A stretch of 14,248 bases of DNA from Alphaproteobacteria bacterium. Its GTDB lineage: Bacteria; Pseudomonadota; Alphaproteobacteria; Caulobacterales; Caulobacteraceae. The stretch's first letter is position 1. Every line of letters begins with the position of its first letter. The notes beneath the pieces are model-generated. The model did not search any database, had not been told where the DNA came from, and worked only from the letters and a program-made list of their open reading frames with translations. Below are positions 12,758 to 14,248 of the stretch, piece after piece. The position numbers and the translations under genes were made by a program. The stretch is taken from positions 1 through 14,248 of the forward strand of contig JAGWSE010000329.1 in the NCBI GenBank assembly GCA_028869395.1, read 5' to 3'.

Positions 12758-13190
12758 TCTGGCCCGAGGCCTGCACATCAGCGCGGTGATCGCGTGGATG
12801 GCGGGGATGCTCTACCTCCCCAGGCTCTTCGCCTATCACACCGAGACGGCGCCGCCGGGATCTGAGTTCGATGCGCACTTCAAGGTCTGGGAAACCAAGC
12901 TGCTGCGGATCATCGTCAATCCGGCGATGGTCCTGACCTTCATTTTCGGTGGCTGGCTCATATATCTCGACGGACAGGCGCGGGGCTGGGGCTTCCTGCT
13001 CACGCCCTGGATGCTGACGAAGATCGCCGGCATCATCTTCATGTCGGGCTGGCACGGCTTCCTGGCGACGTCGCGCAAAAGCTTCATGCGCGGCGAACGG
13101 CGGCATACCGCGAAATTCTGGCGCATGACCAACGAGCTGCCGTTCCTGGTCGCCATCGTGATGGTTCTGGCGGTCACGACCGAGTTCTGA
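12744..13190 (+). CDS. hemJ: Protoporphyrinogen IX oxidase HemJ
   Basis: HemJ (UPF0093) is the membrane protoporphyrinogen oxidase used by most alphaproteobacteria in place of HemG or HemY; it oxidises protoporphyrinogen IX to protoporphyrin IX, the substrate of HemH. The 148-residue protein has four hydrophobic segments (about residues 9-26, 58-75, 84-106 and 131-145). The family blocks are LHISAVIAWMAGMLYLPRLFAYH (His11 conserved), VWETKLLRIIVNPAM and LTKIAGIIFMSGWHGFL (Lys93). The start at 12744 is inside the end of hemH, with AGGAAA immediately before it. Being last in the hemE-hemH-hemJ operon places two consecutive pathway steps together. A role as a generic CopD-like membrane protein is the only alternative, and the motifs favour HemJ. 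Confidence 0.94.
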   Translation: MNWYDLARGLHISAVIAWMAGMLYLPRLFAYHTETAPPGSEFDAHFKVWETKLLRIIVNPAMVLTFIFGGWLIYLDGQARGWGFLLTPWMLTKIAGIIFMSGWHGFLATSRKSFMRGERRHTAKFWRMTNELPFLVAIVMVLAVTTEF

Positions 13191-13196
13191 AGCTGT

Positions 13197-13227
13197 CCGG
13201 CCGCACCGGCTGCGCTTGACCGGCCGG
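13197..13227 (+). terminator. GC-rich stem-loop just after hemJ, possible end of the heme operon
   Basis: CCGGCCG (13197-13203) and CGGCCGG (13221-13227) form a perfect 7-bp stem, extendable by a G-T and a G-C pair, with a 17-base loop, starting 6 bases after the hemJ stop. No T-tract follows. It could protect the mRNA end or mark a Rho-dependent stop. Confidence 0.35.
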
Positions 13228-13269
13228 GCGGACTGTGGTTCCGATCCCCTCACGCGTCGGGCGAAAGCT

Positions 13270-13289
13270 GCGGCGCGCCCCGCCTTTTT
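13270..13289 (+). terminator. Short stem plus T5 run in the hemJ-rho gap, weak terminator candidate
   Basis: GCGG (13270-13273) and CCGC (13280-13283) can form a 4-bp stem with a 6-base loop, followed by C and TTTTT (13285-13289). The stem is short for an intrinsic terminator, but it is the only T-tract behind a GC stem in the region and lies 80 bp after hemJ. Confidence 0.3.
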
Positions 13290-13431
13290 CCCGGCCCCTC
13301 GCGCAAAGGTCGCGAGCCGCGCCGGTTCCCAAGACGACGAATTGAAAACGGCGCTGATCTGCGCCCACACGTTCAAAACCTAGTCCGCGCCGGGATTCCG
13401 TCCCGCGTCCGGACGGATGACTGAGTAGACC
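13290..13431 (+). promoter_or_regulatory. rho promoter/leader region with nested inverted repeat
   Basis: Non-coding DNA upstream of rho. It contains a nested repeat: outer arms TTGAA (13342-13346) and TTCAA (13372-13376), inner arms GGCGC (13350-13354) and GCGCC (13361-13365) with a 6-base loop TGATCT. The TTGAAA could alternatively be a -35 element. rho is autoregulated through its leader in several bacteria, so a regulatory leader is plausible here, but the sequence does not show the mechanism. No strong Shine-Dalgarno precedes the rho ATG. Confidence 0.4.
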
Positions 13432-14248
13432 ATGCAAGACGACAACCCCACACCCTCGACCGGCGAGGCCGCGCTGGAATCCCAGACCCTCGAGCCTGCG
13501 GTGACCGAAGCGCCCGCCGAGGAGGCCGAGGCCGGCTCCGACGAGCCGTCGGAGGCGTTCAAGGCGATCCAGGCCATGGGCCTCACCCGCATGAGCCTGC
13601 AGGAGTTGAAGGACAAGTCGCCGGCCGACCTGTTGGCCTTCGCTGAGCAGCTCGACATCGAAAACGCGAACTCCATGCGCAAGCAGGACATGATGTTCGC
13701 GATCCTCAAGACGCTGGCTGAGGAAGGCGTCGAAATCTCGGGCTCGGGCACGCTGGAGGTGGTGCAGGACGGCTTCGGTTTCCTGCGCAGCCCCGAGGCG
13801 AATTACCTGCCGGGCCCTGACGACATCTATGTCAGCCCCTCGCAGATCCGGAAATTCGGCCTGCGCACGGGAGACTCGGTCGACGGCGCGGTCCGCGCCC
13901 CGCGGGAAGGCGAGCGCTACTTCGCCCTGGTGACCGTCCACCAGATCAACTTCGAGACGCCCGAAAACGTCCGCCACAAGGTGCTGTTCGACAACCTGAC
14001 CCCGCTCTATCCCGATGAGCGGCTGCGCATGGAGATCGACGACCCGACGCTGAAGGACCGTTCCGGCCGGGTGATCGACATCGTCGCCCCGCTCGGCAAA
14101 GGCCAGCGCTGCCTGATCACCGCCCCGCCCCGCGTGGGCAAGACGGTGATGCTGCAGAACATCGCCAAATCGATCGAGACCAACCACCCCGAGTGCTACC
14201 TGATCGTGCTGCTGGTCGACGAACGGCCGGAAGAAGTCACCGACATGC
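13432..14248 (+). CDS. rho: Transcription termination factor Rho (3' partial)
   Basis: Hexameric ATP-dependent RNA translocase that terminates transcription. The window holds the first 272 codons. Residues 1-45 are an acidic Glu/Pro/Ala-rich extension absent from E. coli Rho. Residues 50-93 are the Rho N-terminal helical domain (LTRMSLQELKDKSPADLL, then MRKQDMMFAILK). Residues 103-178 are the cold-shock-like RNA-binding domain, with DGFGFLRS (113-120) and DIYVSPSQIRKFGL (131-144). The ATPase domain starts with Walker A APPRVGKT (231-238) and the Walker B strand YLIVLLVDERPEEVTDM (256-272), where the window ends. The remainder (Q-loop, R-loop, arginine finger) lies outside. hemE-hemJ-rho neighbourhoods are common in alphaproteobacteria. 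Confidence 0.97.
   Translation, partial: MQDDNPTPSTGEAALESQTLEPAVTEAPAEEAEAGSDEPSEAFKAIQAMGLTRMSLQELKDKSPADLLAFAEQLDIENANSMRKQDMMFAILKTLAEEGVEISGSGTLEVVQDGFGFLRSPEANYLPGPDDIYVSPSQIRKFGLRTGDSVDGAVRAPREGERYFALVTVHQINFETPENVRHKVLFDNLTPLYPDERLRMEIDDPTLKDRSGRVIDIVAPLGKGQRCLITAPPRVGKTVMLQNIAKSIETNHPECYLIVLLVDERPEEVTDM

Noticed and set aside
11675..12778. Minus-strand open frame of 367 codons opposite hemH
   Set aside because: Antisense to a ferrochelatase with all family motifs; no domain resemblance.
13174..14187. Minus-strand open frame of 337 codons opposite rho
   Set aside because: Antisense to unmistakable Rho domains; composition is typical of a high-GC shadow frame.
2..14248. Search by eye for CRISPR arrays, insertion-sequence ends, tRNA or rRNA genes
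   Set aside because: No regularly spaced repeats, transposase motifs, cloverleaf-like sequence or rRNA segments were noticed; coding density is high and gaps are all under 500 bp.

Overview
High-GC alphaproteobacterial DNA, almost certainly from the Caulobacterales (Caulobacter/Phenylobacterium-like). This rests on the protein families and, above all, on a non-coding stretch flanked by a DUF299 regulatory-protein gene on one side and hemE on the other. That is the arrangement around the characterised Caulobacter crescentus chromosome origin (Cori, between RP001 and hemE). The stretch carries a perfect TTAA-N7-TTAA CtrA box and several degenerate DnaA boxes. No mobile element, CRISPR array, tRNA or rRNA was seen; the content is core-genome housekeeping.

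Layout. Bases 2-3646 (+): the 3' end of a PfkB-family (adenosine kinase-like) gene runs straight into a tight histidine operon, hisB-hisH-hisA-hisF-hisE, with three successive 4-bp start/stop overlaps from hisH to hisE. Convergent to it, on the minus strand, lies an envelope cluster read in the order Tim44-domain membrane protein, mltA, Smr-domain protein (5814 down to 3681). The secretion chaperone gene secB (5972-6472, +) diverges from the Tim44 gene. It ends tail-to-tail with dnaQ, the two TAG stops sharing a CTAG palindrome. Bases 10171 down to 6469 (-) form a chain: DUF299 kinase/pyrophosphorylase, maf, aroE, coaE, then dnaQ after 31 bp; the first four genes overlap by 4 bp each.

Bases 10172-10637 are the probable replication origin. 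To its right, hemE-hemH-hemJ (10638-13190, +) form a heme operon covering uroporphyrinogen decarboxylation, protoporphyrinogen oxidation and iron insertion. After a 241-bp leader/intergenic region comes the 5' two-thirds of rho, cut by the window end.

Most genes on both sides point away from the origin, so they are co-oriented with the predicted forks; the his operon and secB are exceptions. The main points of interest are the origin itself, three TTG-initiated genes (hisA, mltA, the Tim44 gene), an apparently incomplete [2Fe-2S] ligand set in ferrochelatase, and structured DNA upstream of rho. I found no clear sign of an undescribed multi-gene system.
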